Positions 39,109 through 48,966 of a stretch of 64,000 nt of DNA are shown here, piece by piece. Made by a program: the position numbers and the translations under genes. Source of the DNA: Herbinix hemicellulosilytica (lineage in GTDB: Bacteria; Bacillota; Clostridia; Lachnospirales; Lachnospiraceae). Each line of letters starts with the position of its first letter. Positions within the stretch are counted from its first letter, which is position 1. The notes beneath the pieces are model-generated. The model made no database searches and had not been told where the DNA came from. It was given only the letters and a program-made list of their open reading frames with translations. The stretch is from positions 1 through 64,000 of the forward strand of contig NZ_CVTD020000005.1 in assembly GCF_002904165.1 (NCBI RefSeq), given 5' to 3'.

Positions 39109-40703
39109 TCTTCATTAAAATCCTCTCTGTAATTTATATTTTTGCTTTTCATATACTGCTTTCTGTATTCACTGGGTGTTATATTTTCATGTTTTTTAAA
39201 CATCTGAGTAAAGTGGGAAAAGTTGCTGTATCCTACTTCCGATGCAACAATGCTTACAGGTATATTGGGATTTTCCAATAGGTCTTTAGCTGAATCGACT
39301 TTTATCCTTAAAATATAGTTTTTTACGTTTTCACCTGTTTCTTTTTTAAATAATTTTGAAAAATATTCCGGGCTTAGATGCACATAATCGGCAACATCTT
39401 TTACAGAAATGTTGTTGGATATATTTGCCAGTATATATTCTTTTGCCCGCTGCACATCATTTTTGGATTCTTCTGTCATGGAGGCGTTGGCTATCGCATT
39501 TATGATAAATGAGATTCCCTTTTTCAATGATTTAACATCATTGAAACTGTTCATATAATCGTTGTAATTATATTCATTTGTAAATAGATTCATAATATCA
39601 ATGTTCTGGCGGTATGAATAAACGAAAAAAATCTTTGTAAGTTGCTGGTGGAATTCGCATAAGTTGTCTAAATTAAGCCGGTTTACGGACACATAAAAAT
39701 TCAGATATGAGAATATATTCTCTTCCAGCAGTTTAAACTGATTATCTTCTAAAAGTTTAGTCCAGCGTGCTATATTTTCAGGTATATTTGTGGCCCCGGA
39801 CACCGAAACGTTTTTGTCGCAATAATACATGCCGGGTTTTTTAGCCACATTGTTGCTTAATAATTGATGAGCAGCATAAATTGTATCACGAATTCCTGAA
39901 AGTTGACCTCGGGGGGTAGCATAGCAGGACAGTTCAGATCCTAACTTATTGCAAAGAGTTTTATAGAAATTTTCAAAGGCATCCTGATTAAGCTCATCCA
40001 AAGCATTGCTGTTGCAAAACAAAAGGACAACAAATTGCTTATATCTGTTAAGGCATACCAGTGGATATATTATCTGTGAATTAAAACTTTCTGCAGCACT
40101 TTCAAGTAATGTAATAAAAATGTATGAATCGGAATACGTTGGCAAATCCGATTCGGAATAAGGATAGATATCTATAATGACTGCCTGAATATTGGAATCC
40201 TCTTTGATGGGATATCCGAACTGATTCAGTGTATCAATGGATTTCTTTTTGTTTGAAGGATTATGAGAAAAAAGATTTAAAACTATATTACCGATAATCT
40301 CCATATTATAATATTGTTTCAGTTGTCTTTCAGAGACAATTTTTGAAACCGCACGCATTATAACGTCTTCGATTTCATGGTATGGTGCCGGCTGTAAAAT
40401 GTAATCAAAACATCCTAACCGTATGCTTTCTTTAGCGTATGAAAAAGAGGCATGGGAAGTTAGTAGTATTATAATTATGGCAGGATAATTTTCACATACC
40501 CATTTGCTTAGTGTAAGACCGTTTTCACCGGGCATTTCAATATCAGTCAATAATATGGATATATCATTTGATTGAATTATTTTTTTGGCTTCTGAAACGT
40601 TTGTTGCCGTATAAACATTTTCTATACCGATTTTATTAAAATCAACACCGCTTGTTATACCTTTTAATACGGAAATTTGATCGTCTACTATTAAAATATT
40701 CAT
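39105..40703 (-). CDS. AraC-type response regulator, YesN-like
   Basis: 532 aa. An N-terminal receiver domain has the acidic pair D7/D8 and phospho-acceptor D54 (LLTDIEMPGENG). A long central region follows, and the C-terminal AraC double helix-turn-helix (about 425-525) has VKDVADYVHLSPEYFSKLFK and ASEVGYSNFSHFTQMFKK. Such regulators activate sugar-uptake and glycan-degradation genes. The histidine kinase gene ends 23 bp upstream, and the esterase-like gene overlaps downstream. Likely targets are the divergent hydrolase operon and the transporter genes. Confidence 0.93.
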   Translation of the reverse strand: MNILIVDDQISVLKGITSGVDFNKIGIENVYTATNVSEAKKIIQSNDISILLTDIEMPGENGLTLSKWVCENYPAIIIILLTSHASFSYAKESIRLGCFDYILQPAPYHEIEDVIMRAVSKIVSERQLKQYYNMEIIGNIVLNLFSHNPSNKKKSIDTLNQFGYPIKEDSNIQAVIIDIYPYSESDLPTYSDSYIFITLLESAAESFNSQIIYPLVCLNRYKQFVVLLFCNSNALDELNQDAFENFYKTLCNKLGSELSCYATPRGQLSGIRDTIYAAHQLLSNNVAKKPGMYYCDKNVSVSGATNIPENIARWTKLLEDNQFKLLEENIFSYLNFYVSVNRLNLDNLCEFHQQLTKIFFVYSYRQNIDIMNLFTNEYNYNDYMNSFNDVKSLKKGISFIINAIANASMTEESKNDVQRAKEYILANISNNISVKDVADYVHLSPEYFSKLFKKETGENVKNYILRIKVDSAKDLLENPNIPVSIVASEVGYSNFSHFTQMFKKHENITPSEYRKQYMKSKNINYREDFNEE

Positions 40704-40726
40704 ATTATAGCTCCCTAATTAGTGAA

Positions 40727-42472
40727 TTATTGCATAGTTTCAGTTTCTTCCAGCAGAGGAAGATATATCAATGCACAGGCACCTCCTGAAGGGCTGTTGT
40801 AAAATGCGAATCTGTAATTGTTTTTATATATAAGCCCAATCCTATGTTTTAAATTGGATATTCCTACATGTTTTTTTGCAAACAGGTCATTTTCCGAACT
40901 GTTTAATTTTTCAAGTATATCAGGAGGGTACCCTACACCGTTATCGGTGAGGTGAATTTGCATAACAGGTACTCCGTTAATCTCAGTTTTACTGATTTTT
41001 ATACTGAAAATAATAAGTTTACTGTTGTGCCTGTTGTATTTTGCCGTGTTTTCCAAAAAAGTCTGGATAAGGAGTGACGGAACCATATATTTGTGCAAGC
41101 TCTCATCAACCTGCTGATCAATTATTATGGGATTTTTCTGATCCAGCATAATAATATTATAATAATCGTTAACTTCTCTTAGCTCGGATTCTAAGGTAAC
41201 AAGTTTCAGATTGTCATGAAAAACATAACGAAAATGATTGGACAGGGATATTAATATTCGTCTCATTTTCTCATATTCGCCGCATTCCAGCATGTTATAT
41301 AAACTTTTTAGACAGTTAACAAAAAAGTGCGACCGGGTCTGAGCATAGTAATATTGCAGTCTTGCGTGGTCTTTCTCAAAGGTTTCACGCTGTTTTTCAT
41401 TGTTTAGGACAATTTTTTGCTCTATTAAATGGGCAAGAGCGTTGTTAATGTTGTTATATTCAATAATATTTGTGTCCTTATTTGCCAGAAATGATTCCGG
41501 ATTATTTTGCTCTAAAAGTTTTGTTGCGTCATTTATACGGTTAATTGGATACAGCAATATGTTATTTAATGAATAGATTATATAAATTATGATACCGCAG
41601 GTTATTATAGTCAACAGAATAAAAACAAATACCAGTATTTGCGTAAATGACCACATATAATCTGAAGAAAATACGAAGCATAAGCTAATATCAGTATTTT
41701 CAACAGGCATAGTTCTTATAACGTACTTTGAAAATAAAGGAGTAGGGATTGTATCGTTTAAGTCATTTACCGTAATACCCATTTCTGCAAAAAAATCTTC
41801 ATTAGTCAGAATCTTTTCCCGGTTAAAAAAGCCATAAGAAAAAAAAGAAGCATCTGTACCGGATTCATCTATCAGGTTGAAATTATTAAGATCCAGTGTA
41901 GCGCAAACATAAATATCCTTAAGTCTTAAAGTCTTCATTAAAACCGAGTTGTTTTCGTCATGGTAGATCAACCATGTGTTTAATTGGCTCATATCCTGAT
42001 TAAACCAGTAATTTCTCATACTTTCTTTTAACAGATAAATTTTGTGTGAACCATTGTTTAATGAAATAGATGAGCCTGCCGCAAACATGGAAACTCTGTT
42101 TTCTTCGTTAAAAACAAATATGCACTCATAAGGTGCAACATGTCTTTTCAGCATTTCCGTTATATTATACTGAATTGCGACTTTGTCCGAGCCTTTTAAA
42201 TCCTCAAGAGTCAGTAGCTGAAATGAATTGTCGGCATAACAAAGCTTTTGCATAAAGGAAGATACCTCTGACATTTCTGTCTGAAGGGTATTTACATAAA
42301 ATCTCATGGCTGAATTGGCGTTATTTGACATCTGCCTGTAGCTGGATCTTATGAACATTATACAATAAAAAATTAAAACACATGACGTACATACAAACAA
42401 TGAAATAAAGTATTTATAAAATACCTTTTTAATAGAAAAAGCAGTTTTTTGTCTAAAAAATACCATAAGCAT
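40727..42472 (-). CDS. Sensor histidine kinase, YesM-like
   Basis: 581 aa. A first membrane segment (about 21-42), an extracellular sensing domain (43-276), a second membrane segment (277-300) and a HAMP-like linker precede the His_kinase domain. The phosphorylated His is H382 in RSHFFVNCLKSLYNML, a variant of the usual HFLYN box. The GHKL ATPase has FLENTAKYN and DNGVGYPPD. It probably senses an extracellular sugar or its bound form and phosphorylates the adjacent regulator. Confidence 0.92.
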   Translation of the reverse strand: MLMVFFRQKTAFSIKKVFYKYFISLFVCTSCVLIFYCIMFIRSSYRQMSNNANSAMRFYVNTLQTEMSEVSSFMQKLCYADNSFQLLTLEDLKGSDKVAIQYNITEMLKRHVAPYECIFVFNEENRVSMFAAGSSISLNNGSHKIYLLKESMRNYWFNQDMSQLNTWLIYHDENNSVLMKTLRLKDIYVCATLDLNNFNLIDESGTDASFFSYGFFNREKILTNEDFFAEMGITVNDLNDTIPTPLFSKYVIRTMPVENTDISLCFVFSSDYMWSFTQILVFVFILLTIITCGIIIYIIYSLNNILLYPINRINDATKLLEQNNPESFLANKDTNIIEYNNINNALAHLIEQKIVLNNEKQRETFEKDHARLQYYYAQTRSHFFVNCLKSLYNMLECGEYEKMRRILISLSNHFRYVFHDNLKLVTLESELREVNDYYNIIMLDQKNPIIIDQQVDESLHKYMVPSLLIQTFLENTAKYNRHNSKLIIFSIKISKTEINGVPVMQIHLTDNGVGYPPDILEKLNSSENDLFAKKHVGISNLKHRIGLIYKNNYRFAFYNSPSGGACALIYLPLLEETETMQ

Positions 42473-42662
42473 ACTCCATATCTAAGAAAATCGCTATAAA
42501 AATTGAACAAAAGCTAAGGCGGATTTTAGTTTAATATTAGCAAAACAAATAAAAAAAGTCAATAAATCGACAAAATATATCAGAAAATCACAAGGCCAGC
42601 GTTTGACTTGCTATTGTCAAAATGTGAAAATAAATATATCAAAAGCTAAAGGAGATGGATAT
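42473..42662. promoter_or_regulatory. Divergent control region between the two-component system and the hydrolase operon
   Basis: 190 AT-rich bases separating the minus-strand kinase operon from the plus-strand hydrolase operon. It is the natural place for both promoters and for regulator binding. No convincing hexamer pair or direct repeat could be fixed by eye. Confidence 0.4.
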
Positions 42663-43430
42663 ATGGCCTATTTGGAAATAAACGCGTTATCCACAATTTT
42701 ATGCGGTTCATTCAGCGCCAAGGTTTATCTGCCTGAAATGGACAAGCTGATGCTTGACGATGAAAAGCATGAAAAAAAGTATCCGGTATTATGGCTTCTG
42801 CATAGTGAAGGCGGATCATCGCTTGATTGGAATAAGACGATGGCTGAAATCTGTGCGGTAGAACTCGGTATATTTATTATTGCCCCGGATGCTCAGCATT
42901 CTCTTTATACCAATATGTATTATGGACCCAAATATGAGAATTTCCTTGCTTATGAACTGCCCGGAATATGCAGAAACAATCTACCTATATCGGAAGATCC
43001 AGAACTGAATTGGATTGGCGGTGTGGGAACTGGGGCATATGGAGCAGTTAAAGCAGCATTAAAACACCCTGATGTTTTTTCAAAATGTATTGCTATGGAC
43101 GGAATATTTGACATGGATGCAATTTGCAAAAAAGCTTTAAACGGTGAGCCTATCGGAATTTTTCACAAAGAAGAATCTTTAAAAGCTGTGTTCGGAGACA
43201 TTACAAAAGTGGCAGGAAGCGAGCATGATGTTTATGCATTGGCCAAAAAGTGCAATGCGGGTAAATTCTATATTACCGGCAAGAAAGGGTCAATGTACGA
43301 GGAAGAAAGAAAACGCATTGCAGCAGAACTGAAAGATAGAGCCGTATATATCGAAACAACCGGTGAAGTCATGGACTTTAGTGAGCCGATGGTATTAAAG
43401 AGAGCAGTAGAATGGTTGTGCAATAAATAA
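42663..43430 (+). CDS. Esterase-fold protein lacking Ser and His (pseudo-esterase)
   Basis: 255 aa from ATG 42663; AAAGGAG at about 42648 decides this over an ATG at 42603. It aligns with the neighbouring Esterase D-like proteins (YPVLWLLHSEGGSSLDW, then NWIGGVGTGAYGAVKAALKHPDVF), but the elbow is G-V-G-T-G with Gly122 for Ser. The region where the others carry the catalytic His reads TGEVMDFSEP. It is therefore very probably not a hydrolase. First gene of the plus-strand operon, 16 nt before the next. No signal peptide. Confidence 0.8.
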   Translation: MAYLEINALSTILCGSFSAKVYLPEMDKLMLDDEKHEKKYPVLWLLHSEGGSSLDWNKTMAEICAVELGIFIIAPDAQHSLYTNMYYGPKYENFLAYELPGICRNNLPISEDPELNWIGGVGTGAYGAVKAALKHPDVFSKCIAMDGIFDMDAICKKALNGEPIGIFHKEESLKAVFGDITKVAGSEHDVYALAKKCNAGKFYITGKKGSMYEEERKRIAAELKDRAVYIETTGEVMDFSEPMVLKRAVEWLCNK

Positions 43431-43446
43431 TATAGGAGGATGAAAA

Positions 43447-44256
43447 ATGGCCAACTTCAGATTGCATTATTTTTCGGAAGCACTCCAGATGACGGTGGGA
43501 GTTAACGTTATTATACCGGAAAACACTTGGGGTCATTCTCTAGCCGACAGACCCAAAGGATATCGTTATCCGGTACTGTGGCTACAGTCCGGAGGCGGAT
43601 TTGATTATACCGACTGGCAGAGGTATACCGCACTGGAACTTTATGCTTCGGAAGCCGGGATTGCAGTGGTATGCAGCGGTACTTACTGCTCCGGTTATAT
43701 GGATACAAAGCACGGTGATTTTAAATATTTTACCCAGCTTTCCATAGAAACACCAAAAGTGGTAAGACACCTCTTCCCCTTATCGGAGGATCCGAAGGAA
43801 AATTATATTGCAGGTTTTTCCATGGGAGGGTATGGGTCATTAAAATGGATGCTGCGTGATCCGGAAAAATTTGCGGCTTTTGGACTTTTCTCCGGTGTAA
43901 AAAACGTACCGGATGTTATTCCTGAAAATGAGGACCGTAACGACGATTTCTATATGTTTGCCGCTGCGTTTGGCGATGCGGCAAATACAAAAAATACGGA
44001 AGATGATGTCGTATATATGCTTAAAAAGCAATTGGCAGCGGGGAAGAAATTTCCGAGAGGTTATATATCAACCGGTATGGAAGACACTCATTATGAGGAC
44101 AATGTATATTTTATGGATCTTTATGAGTCCATAGGCTTAAAATTTGAAAGAATAATCGATCACGGTGCCCATAACTGGGAATATTGCAACCGTCATATCA
44201 AGAACTTTCTTGACTGGCTCGATATAAAAGGAACATATAAGAGAGATTCTGAATAG
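43447..44256 (+). CDS. Esterase (Esterase D / CE1-like alpha/beta-hydrolase)
   Basis: 269 aa, cytoplasmic. The nucleophile elbow G-F-S-M-G-G (S125) is intact, and a catalytic His is likely in DHGAHNW (H242). CE1-like members remove acetyl or feruloyl groups from carbohydrates. The oxyanion segment is LWLQSGGGFDYTDW rather than LLHGGG, a variant that may alter activity. TAGGAGG precedes the ATG. It sits between the pseudo-esterase and the first stalk-domain hydrolase with short gaps on each side. Confidence 0.85.
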   Translation: MANFRLHYFSEALQMTVGVNVIIPENTWGHSLADRPKGYRYPVLWLQSGGGFDYTDWQRYTALELYASEAGIAVVCSGTYCSGYMDTKHGDFKYFTQLSIETPKVVRHLFPLSEDPKENYIAGFSMGGYGSLKWMLRDPEKFAAFGLFSGVKNVPDVIPENEDRNDDFYMFAAAFGDAANTKNTEDDVVYMLKKQLAAGKKFPRGYISTGMEDTHYEDNVYFMDLYESIGLKFERIIDHGAHNWEYCNRHIKNFLDWLDIKGTYKRDSE

Positions 44257-44272
44257 TGGGAAGGAGATTAGT

Positions 44273-45784
44273 ATGGGAGAAATGTTTTTAAGACCGGGTA
44301 TTCCGGATGACGATAACAGAGAGTACCTTCCCGAAAAGCTAAAAGGCACGGAAATTGTGGTTAATGAAAACGGGAATAACTCACAGCCGTATCCCAAAAA
44401 CTTGAAAGAGTATCATGGAGTAATTGCGGACGGCGTAGAAGACGAGTGGTATGTATATGTACCGGACAGTTATGATCCGTCAAAAAAAACACCGCTGGTA
44501 ATATCTCTGCACGGTGGAATGATGACAGGCTGGGGCCAGGCTGTGTATACCTCATGGACTCTGGTTGCAGAAAGGGACGGTTTTATAGTTGTATTTCCCA
44601 ATGCAAGCCATAACCGTTTTTGGCAAGTCCAGTGGGGGACTTGGGAAGTTGACAAAGCTTCACCGGGTTCAATGGAAGGTGAACCTCCGGGGGTAAAAGG
44701 AAGCCCCGAAAATGTAGGCGAGAACCATGACATAAGATTTATATTGGGACTTATCGATTTGATGAAACGTACCTACAACATTGATGAAGGAAGAATTTTT
44801 ATGCAGGGCATGTCTATGGGAAATATGATGACATCCTTGTTTGCCAGATATTTCGGAAATGTATTGGCAGGGGCTGCAGGATCAGGAGCGGCAACATTCT
44901 TATCGCTGTTATATACAAAGGAAGGAAAAATAATCAATAAAGGCGGCCCGCTGGCATTTTGGCAGTCATTGCCCGAACTAAACGATATCCCGCCCGGCAG
45001 GGAACTTGAAAAAAAGGTGCATAAATACAATCGCCTTTATTGGATGAGGATTAATGAGTGTGATTTAATACCCCAGATTACAATACAGGGTGAAAATAAC
45101 CTGGCCTTCTATAAGGGAAAGAAAGCTGACTTTGTTTATTTTGACATTAAGAACAGAGACCACGGTCAGACCTTTGATGATGCTGCCCTGATTTGGGATT
45201 GCTTCTTTTCCGGTATCAGAAGAAATGCAGAAGGCAATATAGTATGTACAGAAACGGTTAAGCCCAGGATAGGGGATGATTTTGCTTTCGCGGTGACAAG
45301 CGGTAGCCATATGGCGTGGTTGAAAAACAGTATTCATAAAATGTCGGGAGAAACCGTTTTGTGGAGGAAGATGAAGTATCACGGACTGGACGGAGGACAA
45401 AAAATCAGAGGCGAATATCATATGGTACCTTTGTCTTTCCTTGCTGAAGCCTTTGATGCAAAACTTAAATATTCCGAAGACAATCTTGTGGCATGGATGA
45501 ATTTGAAGGATGGCAGAAGACTTCAGTTTGCAAGGGGAAGTATCGGCTGTATCATAGACAATTCGCTTACACAGATGTACTGCGAAGCATTGCACCGCAA
45601 TAACGAACTTTACATTTCAGTCGAATGGTTTTCGGAATATGTCTGCAATATGCATGTATCAATTTGTGAGGATGTCGTGTATGTAGCAGATCATACAAGC
45701 AAACTGTCGGCTAATATGGCAGACCTTATAAAAGATTTACTTACTGACAATATTGTACCGGAAAATTATTCAGAAATGCTTTAG
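44273..45784 (+). CDS. PHB-depolymerase-like esterase with C-terminal stalk domain, paralogue 1
   Basis: 503 aa, no signal peptide. Order: a conserved N-terminal motif PGIPDDDNREYLPEKL...VVNENGNNS (8-37); an alpha/beta-hydrolase domain (about 58-320) with oxyanion loop LHGGMMTGWGQ, nucleophile S181 in GMSMGN and His297 in NRDHGQT; then a domain at about 335-475 resembling the copper-amine-oxidase N-terminal/stalk repeat (VPLSFLAEAFDAKL, LQFARGSIGCIIDN, LYISVEWFSEYV). The hydrolase part resembles feruloyl or acetyl-xylan esterases related to PHB depolymerase. AAGGAG precedes the ATG. Paralogues start at 45874, 47381 and 59131. Confidence 0.85.
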   Translation: MGEMFLRPGIPDDDNREYLPEKLKGTEIVVNENGNNSQPYPKNLKEYHGVIADGVEDEWYVYVPDSYDPSKKTPLVISLHGGMMTGWGQAVYTSWTLVAERDGFIVVFPNASHNRFWQVQWGTWEVDKASPGSMEGEPPGVKGSPENVGENHDIRFILGLIDLMKRTYNIDEGRIFMQGMSMGNMMTSLFARYFGNVLAGAAGSGAATFLSLLYTKEGKIINKGGPLAFWQSLPELNDIPPGRELEKKVHKYNRLYWMRINECDLIPQITIQGENNLAFYKGKKADFVYFDIKNRDHGQTFDDAALIWDCFFSGIRRNAEGNIVCTETVKPRIGDDFAFAVTSGSHMAWLKNSIHKMSGETVLWRKMKYHGLDGGQKIRGEYHMVPLSFLAEAFDAKLKYSEDNLVAWMNLKDGRRLQFARGSIGCIIDNSLTQMYCEALHRNNELYISVEWFSEYVCNMHVSICEDVVYVADHTSKLSANMADLIKDLLTDNIVPENYSEML

Positions 45785-45873
45785 ATTTTTTATAAAGAAT
45801 CCGGCTATCAGATTAAATATTGTCATTGAAATGAACGGATATGAATTAAAAATGTTTAGGAATGGAGGCTGTT

Positions 45874-47364
45874 ATGGCAAATAAAATAAAAATCTTGCCC
45901 GGAACTCCCGACGACAATAATCGGGAATACTTACCGGAAGCTATTAAGGGTTCGGATATTGTGGTAAATGAAAACGGAAACAACTCACTGCCGTATCCGA
46001 AAAGGCTTCAGGAGTTTCATGAAATCATGGGTAATGATACTCCTGATACATGGTATGAATATGTACCCGAGTGTTATGACCCCTCAAGAAAGACCCCACT
46101 GGTATTGGCAATGCACGGAGGTTTAATGACCGGATGGGGACAGGCGGTTTATACATCATGGACCCTGGTGGCCGAAAGAGATAATATTATTGTTGTTTTT
46201 CCCAATGCCCACAGCAGAAGATTATGGACTCTTGAAGCAACCGAAGTGGAGCTTAAAGTCAATTCGCAGTTACCGGATGAAATTAAGCAAAACCTGGCTC
46301 CGAACGATGAAAATCCTGATATTAAGTTTATACTTGCTTTGCTTGAGTACTTAAAGGGTAAATATAACATCGATGAAGAAAGAATTTTCATGCAGGGCAT
46401 GTCCAACGGAAATATGTTTACTTCGCAGTTTGCCAGATATTTCGGTGACAAATTAACAGCCGTTTCCGGTGCGGGAGGCGGAACGCCCAACCCCAGGCTT
46501 TTATATAAAAATGGAAAATTGATAAATCATGCAGGCCCAATCGGAATGTGGATTTCAATTCCGGAAAAGAACGGTTGCCCGCCCTGGTGTGAATTTGATG
46601 ACTTAACAATATATAAATATACAAGAGTTTACTGGAATGAGTTAAACGGATGCACAACCGACCCGGAAATCAGCATAGTCGGAGAACATGCCTTTGCCTT
46701 TTATAAGGGTGAAAAGGCTGACAATGTATTTCTTGAAATTAAAAACAGGGATCACGGACAGACACTGGATGAAGCGGCTTTGGTATGGGATTATTACTTT
46801 TCAGGACTTAGACGAAAACCGGACGGAAACATAATAGATGAGGGATCAAGGATTCCACGTACCGGGGACAAGTTCGCGGTTGCTGTTGCGGACGGCTGCA
46901 AAACAGCATGGTTTAAAAACAAAAAAACAGAGATGAAAGCCCCGGCTATTAAATGGCAAAAGCTGAAATACCACGGATTAAACGGGGGACAGATAGTAAG
47001 AGGGGAATATATCTGTGTACCTGTTTCATTTATAGCCCAGGTCTTTGATATCGAGTATAAATATGAAGAAGATGGGGCTGTGGCTTATCTGTATCTGAAG
47101 GATAAAAGAGAATTACAGTTTGCCCGGGGAAGTATTATCTGCATTATGGAAGATGAAATCCGCAGTATGTACTGCGAAGCCTTACACAGAGACGGTGAGT
47201 TATACATTTCACTGGAATGGTTTGCACGGTTTATTATGAATATGTGTGCATCGAGATTTGAAGATGTCTTATACGTTACAGACCATCATGCAGAACTTGG
47301 AGAAAATATGACGGATATAATACGAAACCTGCTCCATAATAAAACAGAAACTGTGGAAATCTAG
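45874..47364 (+). CDS. PHB-depolymerase-like esterase with C-terminal stalk domain, paralogue 2
   Basis: 496 aa. The ATG at 45862 contains the TGGAGG ribosome-binding site, and ATG 45874 gives MANKIKILPG, matching the paralogues. Same three-part layout. The nucleophile is S177 but the elbow is GMSNGN (Met changed to Asn), the oxyanion loop is MHGGLMTGWGQ and the His is in NRDHGQT. The segment after FPNAHSRRLW differs from the paralogues in length and sequence, which is where an acyl-group pocket would be expected to vary. Its C-terminal stalk domain ends at DHHAELGENM. Confidence 0.85.
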   Translation: MANKIKILPGTPDDNNREYLPEAIKGSDIVVNENGNNSLPYPKRLQEFHEIMGNDTPDTWYEYVPECYDPSRKTPLVLAMHGGLMTGWGQAVYTSWTLVAERDNIIVVFPNAHSRRLWTLEATEVELKVNSQLPDEIKQNLAPNDENPDIKFILALLEYLKGKYNIDEERIFMQGMSNGNMFTSQFARYFGDKLTAVSGAGGGTPNPRLLYKNGKLINHAGPIGMWISIPEKNGCPPWCEFDDLTIYKYTRVYWNELNGCTTDPEISIVGEHAFAFYKGEKADNVFLEIKNRDHGQTLDEAALVWDYYFSGLRRKPDGNIIDEGSRIPRTGDKFAVAVADGCKTAWFKNKKTEMKAPAIKWQKLKYHGLNGGQIVRGEYICVPVSFIAQVFDIEYKYEEDGAVAYLYLKDKRELQFARGSIICIMEDEIRSMYCEALHRDGELYISLEWFARFIMNMCASRFEDVLYVTDHHAELGENMTDIIRNLLHNKTETVEI

Positions 47365-47380
47365 AAAGGAGATATGAATA

Positions 47381-48880
47381 TTGGCTGATATCAGGATATT
47401 GCCGGGAACTCCGGATGACAATAACAGAGAGTATCTTCCGGAGAAGATAAGACATACGGATATTGTGGTAAATGAAAACGGAAATAATTCCATTGTATAT
47501 CCGAAAAGGCTTCAGGAATTTAAAGAAGTGCTGTTAGACGGGGTTGAAGATACATGGTATGAGTATGTTCCCGAAAGCTATGACCCCAGCAAAAAAGTTC
47601 CTCTTGTTATCGGACTGCACGGTGGGCTTATGACCGGATGGGGACATGCGATTTATACATCATGGACCATATTGGCAGATAGGGAAGGATTTATATGCCT
47701 CTTTCCAAATTCCCATGAGAAAAGAATGTGGGCTGTTAACGGTGTGTTTGATACCTTTGATCCTTCACTTGCTCCGGATCTTCCGGTTTTGAATCCACCT
47801 AAAGACATAAAAGAAAATCATGATATGAACATGATTTTGGCCCTAATTGAAAGAATGAAAGAAAAATATAACATCGACGAGGGCAGGATTTTCCTGCAAG
47901 GTATGTCTATGGGAAATCTCATGGCAAGCCAGTTTACAAGAGAATATGGTCATATCCTTGCCGGTATGGCAGGTTCGGGAGGCCCGTGTGAGTTAAAAAG
48001 TATATTTGATAAGGACGGTAAGATCATAAATAAATCCGGCCCTCTTGCAATCTGGCAATCAAGACCGGAGAAAAACGGCCTGCCTCCCGGAAAAGAATAT
48101 GATGAGTTCTTAATAAATAAGATGAACCGTATTTACTGGATGAGGATAAATGAATGTGAGCTGATACCACAAATAAGCATTATAGGAGAAAATAATTTCG
48201 CCTTTTATAAGGGGAAGAAAGCCGATTTAGTTTACCTTGACATAAAAAACAGGGATCATGGACAAACCTTAGATGAGGCATTTTTATACTGGGATTATCT
48301 TTTCTCTGGAACCAGACGAAATGAAGACGGAAGCATAACTCATGACGAAAGTAAGTTAAACAGAACCGGAGACGAATTTGCAATAGCGGTAGCCGACGGT
48401 TTTGATAAAGCATGGTTTAGAAACAAGGTTGTAGATTTAAATACAAAAGCAATACGGTGGAATAAGCTTAAGTACCATGGCTTAAACGGCGGAGAGTTAG
48501 TAAGAGGCACTTATATGTGTGTTCCGCTTTCGTTTATAGCGGAAGTATTTGATGCTGAGTATTATACGGATGACAATGCGGCCACTGTAACATTGATCCT
48601 TAAAGACAAGAGAAGATTACAGTTTGCCCGAGGAAGTATCGGCTGTGTAATAGATGATACGGTGCGCTGCATGTATTGCGAAGCACTTCACAGGGACAAT
48701 GAACTGCTGGTTTCCATTGAGTGGTTTGCCAAGTATTTTTATGGACTTCATGTATCAACCTGTGAAGGCGTGACTTATATAACCGATCATTTTGCCGAAT
48801 TATCCGCCTTTATGGCTGACCTTATAAAAGATATACTGGCAGATACCATTGTACCTGACAATTATGATGAAATGCTATAG
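47381..48880 (+). CDS. PHB-depolymerase-like esterase with C-terminal stalk domain, paralogue 3
   Basis: 499 aa from TTG 47381, 8 nt after AAAGGAG (47366-47372). An ATG at 47374 lies in another frame and stops after four codons. Layout as in paralogue 1: LPGTPDDNNREYLPEK motif, LHGGLMTGWGH oxyanion loop, nucleophile S176 in GMSMGN, NRDHGQT His, and the stalk domain (VPLSFIAEVFDAEY to VEGVTYITDH-like end). It is close enough in sequence to paralogues 1 and 2 to imply tandem duplication. The rare TTG may lower its expression. Confidence 0.85.
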   Translation: MADIRILPGTPDDNNREYLPEKIRHTDIVVNENGNNSIVYPKRLQEFKEVLLDGVEDTWYEYVPESYDPSKKVPLVIGLHGGLMTGWGHAIYTSWTILADREGFICLFPNSHEKRMWAVNGVFDTFDPSLAPDLPVLNPPKDIKENHDMNMILALIERMKEKYNIDEGRIFLQGMSMGNLMASQFTREYGHILAGMAGSGGPCELKSIFDKDGKIINKSGPLAIWQSRPEKNGLPPGKEYDEFLINKMNRIYWMRINECELIPQISIIGENNFAFYKGKKADLVYLDIKNRDHGQTLDEAFLYWDYLFSGTRRNEDGSITHDESKLNRTGDEFAIAVADGFDKAWFRNKVVDLNTKAIRWNKLKYHGLNGGELVRGTYMCVPLSFIAEVFDAEYYTDDNAATVTLILKDKRRLQFARGSIGCVIDDTVRCMYCEALHRDNELLVSIEWFAKYFYGLHVSTCEGVTYITDHFAELSAFMADLIKDILADTIVPDNYDEML

Positions 48881-48966
48881 GCAGGAATCAATGAAAGAGG
48901 CAGTTTGTTCATGGATAATTAATATATAAGAACTTAGACTGATAAAAATTTGAAAGGAGATTAGTA

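Noticed and set aside
47374-47388. ATG just before the third stalk-domain hydrolase
   Set aside because: It opens a four-codon frame only; the TTG at 47381 gives the protein aligned with its paralogues.
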